From UBA1547 sp049656505 (GTDB lineage: Bacteria > Patescibacteriota > Saccharimonadia > Saccharimonadales > Saccharimonadaceae): a stretch of 9,994 nt of DNA. The notes beneath the pieces are model-generated. The model did not search any database, had not been told where the DNA came from, and saw nothing but the letters and a program-made list of their open reading frames with translations. Both the position numbers and the translations under genes were made by a program. The DNA lies in contig JBASLU010000033.1 in NCBI GenBank assembly GCA_049656505.1, positions 1-9,994 of the forward strand, given 5' to 3'. Of this stretch, positions 1 to 6,750 are shown in pieces (position 1 is the first letter of the stretch; every line of letters starts with the position of its first letter).

Positions 1-32
1 TATATTTTGAAAGATGCTGAGTACCAAAAAAT

Positions 33-64
33 AAAACACCCCATGGCACCGGGGTGTTTTTGCT
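33..64 (-). terminator. Intrinsic terminator after the dsbA-like gene
   Basis: A perfect 10-bp stem, AAAACACCCC (33-42) with GGGGTGTTTT (51-60), closes an 8-nt loop. Read on the minus strand it lies directly after the stop codon at 65-67 and runs into TTTTATTTTTTGG, a good U-tract. A T-run also follows on the plus strand, so it could stop transcription entering from the left as well. Confidence 0.9.
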
Positions 65-745
65 TTATTTAGATTGTTTTATCAACTCTTCATCAATTCT
101 TTTTGATAAAGCAGATTCATCACCCCAAACCTCAGAGTCTAACGGCTGACCATTCAGGTAAAAAGATGGGGTGGCTTTGACGCCTGATTTTATACCTAAA
201 TTGTAATCAAATGTCATTTTTTTGACTAATCTTTCGTTGCCCATATCAATCTTAAATTGGTTCATATCTAGGTCTATAGTTTCGGCCAGACTATTAAAAA
301 AACTTGTTCTATCTTCGACATTTAATGATTCCCAGCTTGGCTGTGATTCATATATTAAATCATGCATTTTCCAATATTTACCCTGAAAGCCAGCTGCTTC
401 AGCTGCAGCCGCAGCGGCTTTGGCATTTGTATGATAAGGGAGTATAAAATTTCTAAATATAAATTTTATTTTATCTTTATATTTCTCAGTTATATTTTTA
501 ACAATCGGATGAACTCCTGCGCAACCTGAACATTGAAAATCTCCGTAGTTAATTAAAATCACTTTAGAATTTTCATTACCAAGCACGTGATCGGCAATTT
601 GCCCGTTCTGTTCACTGGCGACCTGATATTCAAACTCATTAACTTGGCTTAAGTCATAATTTTGAGAATTCTTTGAGACAGTGATTAATAGTACCAATAT
701 ACCAACTGTTACAAACGTAAAAATTATCCAAGATTTTTTGTTCAC
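65..745 (-). CDS. Membrane-anchored DsbA-family thiol:disulfide oxidoreductase
   Basis: This 226-aa thioredoxin-fold protein is predicted to catalyse disulfide formation or exchange outside the membrane. Residues 6-23 form one hydrophobic anchor after a short basic N-terminus. The active site is CSGC (C72-C75) in the context GDFQCSGC. A helical insert follows (about 105-180), including the Ala-rich AKAAAAAAEAAG, and then the cis-Pro loop ATPSF (T192-P193), which is a hallmark of the DsbA/thioredoxin-4 family. Length is normal for the family. The start is GTG (743-745), chosen because a GGGAGA Shine-Dalgarno lies 8 nt upstream and the anchor begins right after it. No DsbB or VKOR partner is visible in the window. 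Proteins encoded at 3211-3765 and 6751-7359 each have two cysteines on the predicted outer side and are possible clients (inference). The gene is monocistronic, with its own promoter and terminator. The DsbA-like versus DsbC/G-like assignment rests on the cis-Pro context only. Confidence 0.9.
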   Translation of the reverse strand: MNKKSWIIFTFVTVGILVLLITVSKNSQNYDLSQVNEFEYQVASEQNGQIADHVLGNENSKVILINYGDFQCSGCAGVHPIVKNITEKYKDKIKFIFRNFILPYHTNAKAAAAAAEAAGFQGKYWKMHDLIYESQPSWESLNVEDRTSFFNSLAETIDLDMNQFKIDMGNERLVKKMTFDYNLGIKSGVKATPSFYLNGQPLDSEVWGDESALSKRIDEELIKQSK

Positions 746-753
746 AATTTTGT

Positions 754-760
754 TCTCCCA
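754..760 (-). promoter_or_regulatory. Shine-Dalgarno of the dsbA-like gene
   Basis: On the minus strand TGGGAGA lies 8 nt before the GTG start at 745. It fixes that non-ATG start, and it contrasts with most first genes in this window, which have no SD. Confidence 0.7.
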
Positions 761-800
761 TTTTCCCTAGTCTTCTTATTTTATCAAACAATAGCTTTTA

Positions 801-828
801 ATTATATACGAGGCATTTTGCGTTACAA
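801..828 (-). promoter_or_regulatory. Sigma-70-type promoter of the dsbA-like gene
   Basis: Minus strand: -35 TTGTAA (828-823), 16-bp spacer, -10 TATAAT (806-801). This predicts a start near 794 and a 5' leader of about 50 nt that holds the SD. The -35 box is the same DNA as the -10 box of the divergent gene. Confidence 0.6.
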
Positions 829-829
829 T
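824..829 (+). promoter_or_regulatory. -10 box of the DUF21/CBS gene
   Basis: TACAAT ends 10 bp before the ATG at 840, and no SD lies between them. Transcription would start about 3-5 nt before the ATG, giving an essentially leaderless mRNA. No convincing -35 is seen at 16-18 bp. It overlaps the -35 of the divergent dsbA-like promoter. Confidence 0.45.
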
Positions 830-839
830 AGTATTTAAT

Positions 840-1766
840 ATGACAACCATACAGATACTACTATCATTATTTCTCTTTTTACTTATATTGATTCTTAAGT
901 CATTCAATCCAATTAGATCGCAATTGAGTGATTTTGAAATAAAACGGCTGGTCAGCGCTGGTGATAAAAAAATTCGAGAGATTATTGATCGTGAGAATGC
1001 AATGAGCTTTGTAAGCTTGATATGCGAACTTTTAGCTTTGTCCTTATTCACCATTATTTCATTTATTGTTTTGAATAGTTTTGAGTTGATAAACGGGATT
1101 TTAATTATAGCTTTTGTTATATTGCTAACAGTCCTTTTGCCAAAGACTAAACTATTCTATCGTTTAGCAAATAAGCTATTTAATCTATGTGAAAAACCAA
1201 TAACAAATTTTATTAAAAAAAGACGCTTTTTATTAAAATTAATCACTAAGCCAAAAATAAAGGATGTAAATATTAACTCTATAGAAGAACTGCGGCATAT
1301 AATGGAAAATTTACCTGATAATATTGCCGATAATGATTCTAAGAAAATAATTTCATCGGGACTTTTGTTTGGAAAAACAACAGTTAAAGAGGTAATGACG
1401 CCACTTGAGGAGGTGAAATTTATAGAAAAATCAGAATTTTTAGGCCCTCTTGTTTTAGATGAACTACACAAAATCAAGCATAATAAACTGCCTGTTGTGT
1501 TTAAGGATTTTAATCAAATTGTTGGTATTTTATATTTAGATAAACTTTTGTCGCTTGATATAAAAAGATCCATGACAGCAGAAAAAATGATGGATTTTAA
1601 GGTTGAATATATAGATAATGAAACTATCTTACGCAACGCATTAACAAAGATGTTAGATTTAGACCTAAATATCTTAATAGTTAAAGAAGATGATAAAAAT
1701 ATCGGAATCGTCACTATGCGTGATATCATAGAATTTCTAATCGGACGAGAATTAAAATTTGATTAA
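840..1766 (+). CDS. DUF21 (CNNM-like) and tandem CBS membrane protein
   Basis: 308 aa. Hydrophobic segments lie at about 4-20, 57-78 and 84-101 and are followed by a basic cytoplasmic linker (119-140). The region 146-181 matches the hinge of CorC/CNNM proteins, and VKEVMTPLEEV (182-192) is the typical entry into the first CBS domain (about 182-240). A second CBS domain spans about 246-304 and ends in NIGIVTMRDIIEFLIG. CNNM/CorC proteins are linked to Mg2+/Co2+ efflux or homeostasis, with the CBS pair binding adenine nucleotides. Two oddities: the protein stops right after CBS2, so the C-terminal CorC_HlyC domain is missing, and the Ser/Glu-rich motif usual at the end of the first DUF21 helix appears degenerate (SFNPIRSQLSDFEI). 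A transport role is therefore uncertain and a regulatory role is possible. The ATG start fits the -10 box just upstream. Confidence 0.8.
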   Translation: MTTIQILLSLFLFLLILILKSFNPIRSQLSDFEIKRLVSAGDKKIREIIDRENAMSFVSLICELLALSLFTIISFIVLNSFELINGILIIAFVILLTVLLPKTKLFYRLANKLFNLCEKPITNFIKKRRFLLKLITKPKIKDVNINSIEELRHIMENLPDNIADNDSKKIISSGLLFGKTTVKEVMTPLEEVKFIEKSEFLGPLVLDELHKIKHNKLPVVFKDFNQIVGILYLDKLLSLDIKRSMTAEKMMDFKVEYIDNETILRNALTKMLDLDLNILIVKEDDKNIGIVTMRDIIEFLIGRELKFD

Positions 1767-1804
1767 ACCTAGTTCCCAGTTCTTATTTGTCTGCTAGTGT
1801 TTAA
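1763..1804 (+). repeat. Inverted repeat across the stop codon of the DUF21/CBS gene
   Basis: TTAAACCTAG (1763-1772) pairs with CTAGTGTTTAA (1794-1804), leaving a single bulged base and a 21-nt loop. No T-run follows, so it is not a standard intrinsic terminator. It may protect the mRNA 3' end, weaken read-through into aspS, or be a protein-binding site. It may also be chance. Confidence 0.35.
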
Positions 1805-1834
1805 GATGTTAAAATACCTTTATATAAAACAGGA

Positions 1835-1840
1835 TAAAAT
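1835..1840 (+). promoter_or_regulatory. -10 box of aspS, leaderless type
   Basis: TAAAAT ends 6 bp before the aspS ATG and there is no SD. A recognisable -35 is lacking; TTAAAA at 1809-1814 is a poor match at 20 bp. Predicted transcription begins at or next to the ATG. Confidence 0.5.
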
Positions 1841-1846
1841 AAACCT

Positions 1847-3163
1847 ATGACGAGATTTTTGGCTAGAGAACTGCCAAGTAAAATCAATGAACAAGCGACT
1901 GTAAGTGGATGGATGCACAAAAAACGTCTTCTTGGAGGTTTAAATTTTATTACTATTAGAGATAGGAGTGGATTAACTCAGATTCTAGTGGAGAATAAAG
2001 ATGAAATTGAGAAACTAAGAGGTATGCAGGTTGGTACTGTCATCAGCGTTACAGGCTTGGTCGTTGAAGATAATCGAGCTCCAGGCGGTGTTGAGTTACA
2101 TGACGTTAATATAAAAATCGAGTCAGCCGTCACGGACGAACCCCCAATTGAAGTAGATAAGCCACTTTCCCATCAATCGGAACACCTAGACACCCTATTT
2201 GAAAATCGAGTCTTAGGTTTGCGTAATCTGCAAGAACAGAAGATATTTAAAATTAGATCAGACATGGTTCATTATATTCGAGATTTCTTGAGAGAACGAG
2301 AGTTTATCGAAATTGATACACCGAAATTGCTCGCAGAAGCGACTGAAGGTGGTGCTGAAGTTTTTAACTTAGATTATTTTGGCAAAACTGCCACTCTAGC
2401 TCAGAGCCCACAATTTTATAAACAAATTATGGTCGGTGTTTTTGAAAGAGTTTTTGAGATTGGTCACTCTTATAGAGCAGAACCTAGTGCTACTACCAGA
2501 CATTTAACAGAGCTTACTATGCTTGATATAGAAATAGGTTTTATTGAAAGTCATGATGAAATCTTAGATTTAGTTTCAGAAATGACCCAGTCAATTTTAA
2601 AGAGAGTATACAAAGAACACGCCGATGATTTACGCAGCTTGAACGCACCAGAATTAAAATTGCCAACAGATGGTAAGGTCCCAAAATTCACCATTTCCGA
2701 AATTCATCAAATGTATTCTCAAGCTCATAAAACAGATACCACTCAAGAAAAGGATTTAATACCTGATGAGGAACGTTGGATAGGCGAATATGCTCGAAAA
2801 CAATTAGGCTCTGATTTAGTATATGCAACCAATTTTCCAGTTGAGGCGGCAAAATTCTATCATAAAATTGATGAAAAAAGCCAAACTGTACTTTGGGCCG
2901 ACCTAATATTTAGAGGTCTAGAATTAGCAACCGTACCAATGCGAGAGAATAATTATCAAAAAATGATTGAGCAAATGAAAAAAGCTGGCCTAAATGTCAA
3001 TCACGAAGGCTTTAAATACTATTTGCAAGCTTTCAAATACGGTCTGCCAAACCATGGTGGCTGTGGATTCGGTATATCTAGGTTAGTCCAAAAAACTATT
3101 GGTTTAGCAAACGTCAAAGAGGCTGATTTATTCCCTCGTGATATGAACAGACTAACTCCATAG
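1847..3163 (+). CDS. aspS: Aspartyl-tRNA synthetase, archaeal type, probably non-discriminating (Asp/Asn)
   Basis: Class II synthetase charging tRNA(Asp), and probably tRNA(Asn), with aspartate. An N-terminal OB-fold anticodon domain (about 1-95) contains VSGWMHKKRLLGG and IRDRSG. The catalytic core follows: motif 1 near 147-161 (FLREREFIEIDTPKL), substrate loop QSPQFYKQ (186-193), motif 2 FEIGHSYRAE with R210 and TTRHLTE, and motif 3 GCGFGISR with R412, ending in LFPRDMNRLTP. At 438 aa it lacks the GAD insertion of the roughly 590-aa bacterial enzyme and matches the archaeal/eukaryal architecture. H24 and P79 (in RAPGG) occupy the positions that, in archaeal AspRS, are Trp and Lys in enzymes specific for tRNA(Asp) and His and Pro in non-discriminating ones. 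This implies GatCAB-dependent Asn-tRNA(Asn) synthesis (inference). The stop is TAG, the only non-TAA stop among the complete genes here. Confidence 0.96.
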   Translation: MTRFLARELPSKINEQATVSGWMHKKRLLGGLNFITIRDRSGLTQILVENKDEIEKLRGMQVGTVISVTGLVVEDNRAPGGVELHDVNIKIESAVTDEPPIEVDKPLSHQSEHLDTLFENRVLGLRNLQEQKIFKIRSDMVHYIRDFLREREFIEIDTPKLLAEATEGGAEVFNLDYFGKTATLAQSPQFYKQIMVGVFERVFEIGHSYRAEPSATTRHLTELTMLDIEIGFIESHDEILDLVSEMTQSILKRVYKEHADDLRSLNAPELKLPTDGKVPKFTISEIHQMYSQAHKTDTTQEKDLIPDEERWIGEYARKQLGSDLVYATNFPVEAAKFYHKIDEKSQTVLWADLIFRGLELATVPMRENNYQKMIEQMKKAGLNVNHEGFKYYLQAFKYGLPNHGGCGFGISRLVQKTIGLANVKEADLFPRDMNRLTP

Positions 3164-3173
3164 CCACTTCACA

Positions 3174-3203
3174 TTGACCAAAAGGGTACTTTAGTAAGAT
3201 AAT
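3174..3203 (+). promoter_or_regulatory. Promoter of the secreted-protein gene pair, leaderless type
   Basis: -35 TTGACC (3174-3179), 18-bp spacer, -10 GATAAT (3198-3203). The -10 ends 7 bp before the ATG at 3211 and no SD is present, so the transcript should begin at the start codon. With no terminator after aspS, read-through from aspS is also likely. Confidence 0.65.
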
Positions 3204-3210
3204 AGAATAG

Positions 3211-3765
3211 ATGAAGTCATTTAGAAAAATAATTATTAGTTTCATGTTTGGGCTTATATTTACGGTCGGCCTTGGTTTTTTTATTGTTACTAAAGCCCAA
3301 AGCACCAATACCATAAGTGACAGTCAAATTAAACTGATAAAAACTAATTGTGTTAGTACTAAGGACACTCTAAATAGAATTCATGCTAGCGATGCTCTCT
3401 TAAGAGTCAATATGGGTCAAATATATGAATCTATTTCGACTAAGTTGATGGATGGTTTTAATGGTCGCGTAGTGGGCAATAATTTAAACGGTATTAATTT
3501 AATTTCTATATCGTCAGAATATGGCCAAACTCTTGATAAATTTAGAGCTGATTACATCAATTATGAAGAAAAAATGTCGACAGCTATGTCGATTGATTGC
3601 AATAAACAACCCGTTTCTTTTTACGATGCTATTGCTTCAGCAAGAACCCATAGAAAGCGAGTGGGCAGTGACGTAAAAGAGCTCAATCAATTAATTAAGG
3701 AATACAAACAAGCAGTTGATAAAATAGAAAAAGATTTTCATGTGTTAAATAGCGAGGCTAAATAA
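3211..3765 (+). CDS. Secreted or membrane-anchored helical protein of unknown function
   Basis: 184 aa. A basic start (MKSFRK) and a hydrophobic stretch at about 7-27 are followed by TKAQS, so this is a signal peptide cleavable near residue 30 or an N-terminal anchor. The rest is predicted helical and outside the membrane, with a charged, coiled-coil-like C-terminus (about 145-180: KELNQLIKEYKQAVDKIEKD). It contains exactly two cysteines, C47 and C130, which could form a disulfide. No catalytic motif is seen. From memory it resembles a conserved hypothetical family of Saccharibacteria; this was not checked. It is followed after 2 bp by another membrane-protein gene, so the two are very probably co-translated and may act in one envelope complex (inference). 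The start is set by the -10 box 7 bp upstream. Confidence 0.85.
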   Translation: MKSFRKIIISFMFGLIFTVGLGFFIVTKAQSTNTISDSQIKLIKTNCVSTKDTLNRIHASDALLRVNMGQIYESISTKLMDGFNGRVVGNNLNGINLISISSEYGQTLDKFRADYINYEEKMSTAMSIDCNKQPVSFYDAIASARTHRKRVGSDVKELNQLIKEYKQAVDKIEKDFHVLNSEAK

Positions 3766-3767
3766 TT

Positions 3768-4145
3768 ATGAATGAAAATAAGACTGAAGATTTACCAAAA
3801 GAAGAAGAGCTATCTTTTCGTGATAGGCACAGTTTTTTGATTTTTATATCAATTTCAATTTTTTTATCAATTACATTAGTCTCAATCAGTCTGGCTATGT
3901 ATAACAGTAGCGGTGCAGCACAACTAGATCTAAGTAGGCCTGGTTATGTTAACGTCAGATCGCAAGCAATTTCTAATGGCAACAGTCTTAAATCCTTCTC
4001 TAGTTCGGGTAATTTAAGTCAAGAAGACATAGACTATTTTCAGGAAGTTTATGCAATACAGGCAGAAAAAGTTACTTCCGTCCAAGCATTTGGTGGCGAT
4101 CCGTTAGAGCCAATTTCTTTAGGTATAGAAGAAGCTAAAGATTAA
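3768..4145 (+). CDS. Small single-pass membrane protein of unknown function
   Basis: 125 aa. An acidic cytoplasmic N-terminus (1-20, rich in E/D/K) precedes one Ser/Ile-rich TM helix (about 22-45). An extracytoplasmic tail of about 80 residues follows, with SSGAAQLDLSRPGYVNVR (47-64) and a short acidic helix around 84-100. It has no cysteines and no enzyme motif. The start codon lies 2 bp after the previous stop (TAA TT ATG) without a separate SD, which points to translational coupling and a shared function with the upstream secreted protein. From memory, similar short proteins follow similar partners in Saccharibacteria. The stop codon overlaps that of the convergent murC gene, and the last residues (AKD) are encoded by one arm of the shared hairpin. 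Confidence 0.85.
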   Translation: MNENKTEDLPKEEELSFRDRHSFLIFISISIFLSITLVSISLAMYNSSGAAQLDLSRPGYVNVRSQAISNGNSLKSFSSSGNLSQEDIDYFQEVYAIQAEKVTSVQAFGGDPLEPISLGIEEAKD

Positions 4146-4175
4146 AGATCGATAGGGTCTTTAGCTAATTTTTTT
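4133..4175 (+). terminator. Hairpin terminator over the overlapping stops of convergent genes
   Basis: AGCTAAAGA (4133-4141) is a perfect inverted repeat of TCTTTAGCT (4158-4166), with a 16-nt loop, and on the plus strand AATTTTTTT follows (4167-4175). It is a credible terminator for the plus-strand unit, and a weaker one for murC, where the hairpin is followed by TTCTTCTATACC. The left arm codes for the end of the small membrane protein and the right arm for the end of MurC. Confidence 0.7.
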
Positions 4176-5404
4176 CTAATCCAATTATCAATTTCACCAG
4201 CACCCATAATCAAAACTAGCTTACCTTCTTTGAGATGTTTTTTGATAGTATTCCATAAGTCATCATCAAATTTAACAATACGGATAGATTTTTTATTGGT
4301 AATATTTTCAATTAATTCTTCGGGTTTTAGGATTCTTAATTGAGGGTTTTCGCGAGATAGATAGGTTGGTAACCAATAAACTTTTTCTGCTAATTCGAAT
4401 TGGTCAAGATATTTATCTTTAATATCATATTGACGTGTATTTTGGTGAGGTTGATACACTAATATAACATGATTAGATATTTCTCTGGCTAATTGCATGG
4501 TTGCAGCTATTTCGGTTGGATGGTGAGCATAATCACTGTATAAATTATTTGCTATTTTTTCGAACCTTCTATCAACACCAGGAAAATTTTCTAACATCTC
4601 ATCTTTAAAATTATTCACACCTAAATATTTAAGAGCTATTTTTACTAAGTTAGCATTTCTAACATTGTGATTACCGTGAATATTAAGTTTAGAGATTGAA
4701 TCAACATCAACGATGTCAACATTGGTTAAGTCGTTAAAAATCTCTGGATGTTGATCGTTCCAATTGAAAACTTTGCTACTGTTTAAGGCAAATTCGTAAA
4801 AAGCATCAAGATAGTCTTTTTCAGTTGGATAAGTATCGGGGTGATCATAGTCTATTGATGTTATCAAAGATAAATATGGCCTGAAGTGTAGAAAATTTTT
4901 ATCAAACTCATCGCATTCATATACAAAATATTCACTTTTGGGACTGTATTTTCCGCTCGGTCCAAAGGACATTGTCGTGCCGATAGAATAGCTGACGTCG
5001 ATACCTAACTGCTTGAACACCCATATTAACATTCCAGTCGTCGTGGTTTTGCCATGAGTTCCAGAAACAGCTATTAGTTTTAGGTTTTTTTGTTTGATAA
5101 TATAAGCTAATAACTCATCTCGTTTACTTATTTTTATACCTAATTTTTTAGCAAGTAATAATTCTGGGTGATTGTCAGTCAGAGCTGCGGTATGAACAAA
5201 CCAATCAATTTTTTGTTGATTATGATATTCAAGCATAAATTTACCATCTTGTAATTTTGTAAGCGGTATATTTTTACTAATTAATTTATCGATTATCAGT
5301 GATTCATTCGGGTCCGAGCCAGCGACCGAATATCCAGCATCATGAGCAATTTCAGCTAAAGGCCCGATACCGACTCCACCGATACCAGAAAAATAAATAT
5401 TCAT
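4142..5404 (-). CDS. murC: UDP-N-acetylmuramate--L-alanine ligase (MurC)
   Basis: Cytoplasmic ATP-dependent ligase that adds the first L-Ala to UDP-MurNAc in peptidoglycan precursor synthesis. The Rossmann-like N-domain starts with FSGIGGVGIGPLAEIA (5-20) and includes HTAAL (71-75). The central ATP-binding domain has the P-loop GTHGKTTT (115-122) and ECDEFD (163-168) followed by ITSIDYDHPDTY (181-192). The C-domain has GVDRRFE (276-282), DYAHHPTEI (291-299) and a terminal MGAGEIDNW. At 420 aa it is shorter than most MurC enzymes (about 450-490), with compact loops rather than lost motifs. Mpl, which recycles a tripeptide, shares these motifs, but no second Mur ligase or recycling context is seen, so MurC is preferred. 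The ATG start is supported by an extended -10 ending 7 bp upstream; there is no SD. The gene is convergent with the previous gene, the stops overlapping in the sequence TTAA. Confidence 0.92.
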   Translation of the reverse strand: MNIYFSGIGGVGIGPLAEIAHDAGYSVAGSDPNESLIIDKLISKNIPLTKLQDGKFMLEYHNQQKIDWFVHTAALTDNHPELLLAKKLGIKISKRDELLAYIIKQKNLKLIAVSGTHGKTTTTGMLIWVFKQLGIDVSYSIGTTMSFGPSGKYSPKSEYFVYECDEFDKNFLHFRPYLSLITSIDYDHPDTYPTEKDYLDAFYEFALNSSKVFNWNDQHPEIFNDLTNVDIVDVDSISKLNIHGNHNVRNANLVKIALKYLGVNNFKDEMLENFPGVDRRFEKIANNLYSDYAHHPTEIAATMQLAREISNHVILVYQPHQNTRQYDIKDKYLDQFELAEKVYWLPTYLSRENPQLRILKPEELIENITNKKSIRIVKFDDDLWNTIKKHLKEGKLVLIMGAGEIDNWIRKKLAKDPIDL

Positions 5405-5411
5405 ATTAATC

Positions 5412-5420
5412 AGTATATCA
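5412..5420 (-). promoter_or_regulatory. Extended -10 promoter of murC, leaderless type
   Basis: Minus strand TGATATACT is an extended -10 (TGn plus TATACT, 5417-5412) ending 7 bp before the ATG at 5404. No -35 match appears at 16-18 bp, as expected for extended -10 promoters. No SD lies between, so the message is probably leaderless. Confidence 0.6.
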
Positions 5421-5438
5421 CTTCATATTTTAGCTAGT

Positions 5439-5467
5439 TTGTGCTGTAATAGGGTTATTCATAAAAC
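5439..5467 (+). promoter_or_regulatory. Candidate promoter of the MFS transporter gene
   Basis: -35 TTGTGC (5439-5444), 17-bp spacer, -10 TAAAAC (5462-5467). The -10 ends 9 bp before the ATG at 5477, and there is no SD. It shares the 72-bp divergent gap with the murC promoter. Confidence 0.45.
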
Positions 5468-5476
5468 AAAATAAAT

Positions 5477-6724
5477 ATGATAAAAACGATAATTCACAGA
5501 CTACTAGAACGGCGCCACTTTTGGCGCTATGCTACATTTTCCGAGATAGCCGAGCTATATGCTTCGCGTACTATGCGTGTAATAGCTATAAACATAGTGG
5601 CGGGTTTTACTTCAGTCTATCTGTATTCTGAGGGGTATAGCCTTGCTTTTTTGACAATTTTTTGGATAATTTTTTATTTATCTAAAATACCGGCACTAAT
5701 TATAGCCAATCTTGTAATAGGTAGATTTGGTCCAAAGCACGGCACTCTCTACAGTAACTTATTGTATGTTCCAGCTATGGTAGTGCTAGGCTTTTTACCT
5801 CAAATAGGCATATCAGCGATTATTATTTGGGCAATTTTTGCTATTTTATCAAGTTCTTTGTACCAATTAAGTTATATGGTTGATTTTTCTAAGATTAAGA
5901 ACGTGGAAAATGCTGGTAAAGAATTAGCTTTTATGAATATTTTAGAAAAGGTTGCAATAGGTCTTAGCCCAGTTCTTGGCGGAGTAATAGCTTTATGGTT
6001 TGGTTTAGAGCCAGTTATGTGGATTGCTGCCACGTTTTTTATGGTTGCCGCCTTACCATTATTTAAAACTCCAGAACCAATTAAAACTAGGCAACGTCTT
6101 AAAATTGTCGGTTTTCCTTGGCGCGCCAACGCTAGTAGTATTATGGCGCATTTGGGGAAGGGCTTTGATATAGTTACTACCGGGACTATATGGTCTCTTT
6201 TTTTGGTTATTGTCATATTTCCAGGTTATGGGTGGGAGATATATGTAAAGTTGGGTCTATTATCTTCTGTGACGATTATCACAGCCTTAGTTGCATCATA
6301 TGCGTATGGAAAGGTTATAGATAAGAATAAAGGTGGTGAGTTACTTAAAATAACAGTTGCCTTCAACAGCTTAGTCCACATTATGAGGATTTTTGTTAAT
6401 TCTACACCTAGCATAGTAGCAACCAACATAAGTAACGAAGTTGCGACAACTGGTTACGGTATGGCTTTTATGCGTGGGGTGTTTGATGCAGCTGATCTAT
6501 CAGGTCATCGCATATTCTATTTGTGCCTTGTAGATATCATGCAGAATATAGGAGCAGCTCTTGCTATGTTAGTGTTACTGGTACTAACTTCTATTTTTGA
6601 AGTAAGCTTAGGTTTTAAGATTTTCTTTGTTGTAGCTAGTCTATTTGTGCTTTTGATAGGAACCGCCAAATTTAACATATACAATCATAAAGAGCGCGCC
6701 GATCATAACTCCATGCTATACTAA
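5477..6724 (+). CDS. MFS-type transporter, substrate unknown
   Basis: 415 aa with 10-12 hydrophobic helices in two halves, the usual layout of the major facilitator superfamily. A motif-A-like loop, IGRFGPKHG (81-89), follows the second helix. The equivalent loop in the second half is YGKVIDKNKGG (277-287). A cytoplasmic linker (about 196-215, KTPEPIKTRQRLKIVGF) separates the halves. The amphipathic N-terminus, HFWRYATFSEIAELYASRTMR (14-34), is unusually long and aromatic before the first membrane helix. Substrate and direction of transport cannot be inferred. From memory, similar transporters occur in Saccharibacteria. It is divergent from murC and followed after 26 bp by a two-TM protein gene with a strong SD, so the two are probably co-transcribed. 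Confidence 0.85.
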   Translation: MIKTIIHRLLERRHFWRYATFSEIAELYASRTMRVIAINIVAGFTSVYLYSEGYSLAFLTIFWIIFYLSKIPALIIANLVIGRFGPKHGTLYSNLLYVPAMVVLGFLPQIGISAIIIWAIFAILSSSLYQLSYMVDFSKIKNVENAGKELAFMNILEKVAIGLSPVLGGVIALWFGLEPVMWIAATFFMVAALPLFKTPEPIKTRQRLKIVGFPWRANASSIMAHLGKGFDIVTTGTIWSLFLVIVIFPGYGWEIYVKLGLLSSVTIITALVASYAYGKVIDKNKGGELLKITVAFNSLVHIMRIFVNSTPSIVATNISNEVATTGYGMAFMRGVFDAADLSGHRIFYLCLVDIMQNIGAALAMLVLLVLTSIFEVSLGFKIFFVVASLFVLLIGTAKFNIYNHKERADHNSMLY

Positions 6725-6736
6725 CCTTAGTAATTT

Positions 6737-6743
6737 GGGGTGG
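6737..6743 (+). promoter_or_regulatory. Shine-Dalgarno that fixes a TTG start
   Basis: GGGGTGG lies 7 nt before TTG at 6751. It justifies that rare start codon in what is probably the second gene of an operon. Confidence 0.65.
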
Positions 6744-6750
6744 GTATAAG

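Noticed and set aside
776..1477. Minus-strand open frames opposite the DUF21/CBS gene
   Set aside because: They lack SD or -10 signals and read as Ser/Ile/Phe-rich reverse images of a real AT-rich gene with a clear domain structure.
4142..5404. Mpl (murein tripeptide ligase) as an alternative to MurC
   Set aside because: The motifs are shared, but no recycling genes are nearby and a reduced genome needs MurC first. A phylogeny would settle it.
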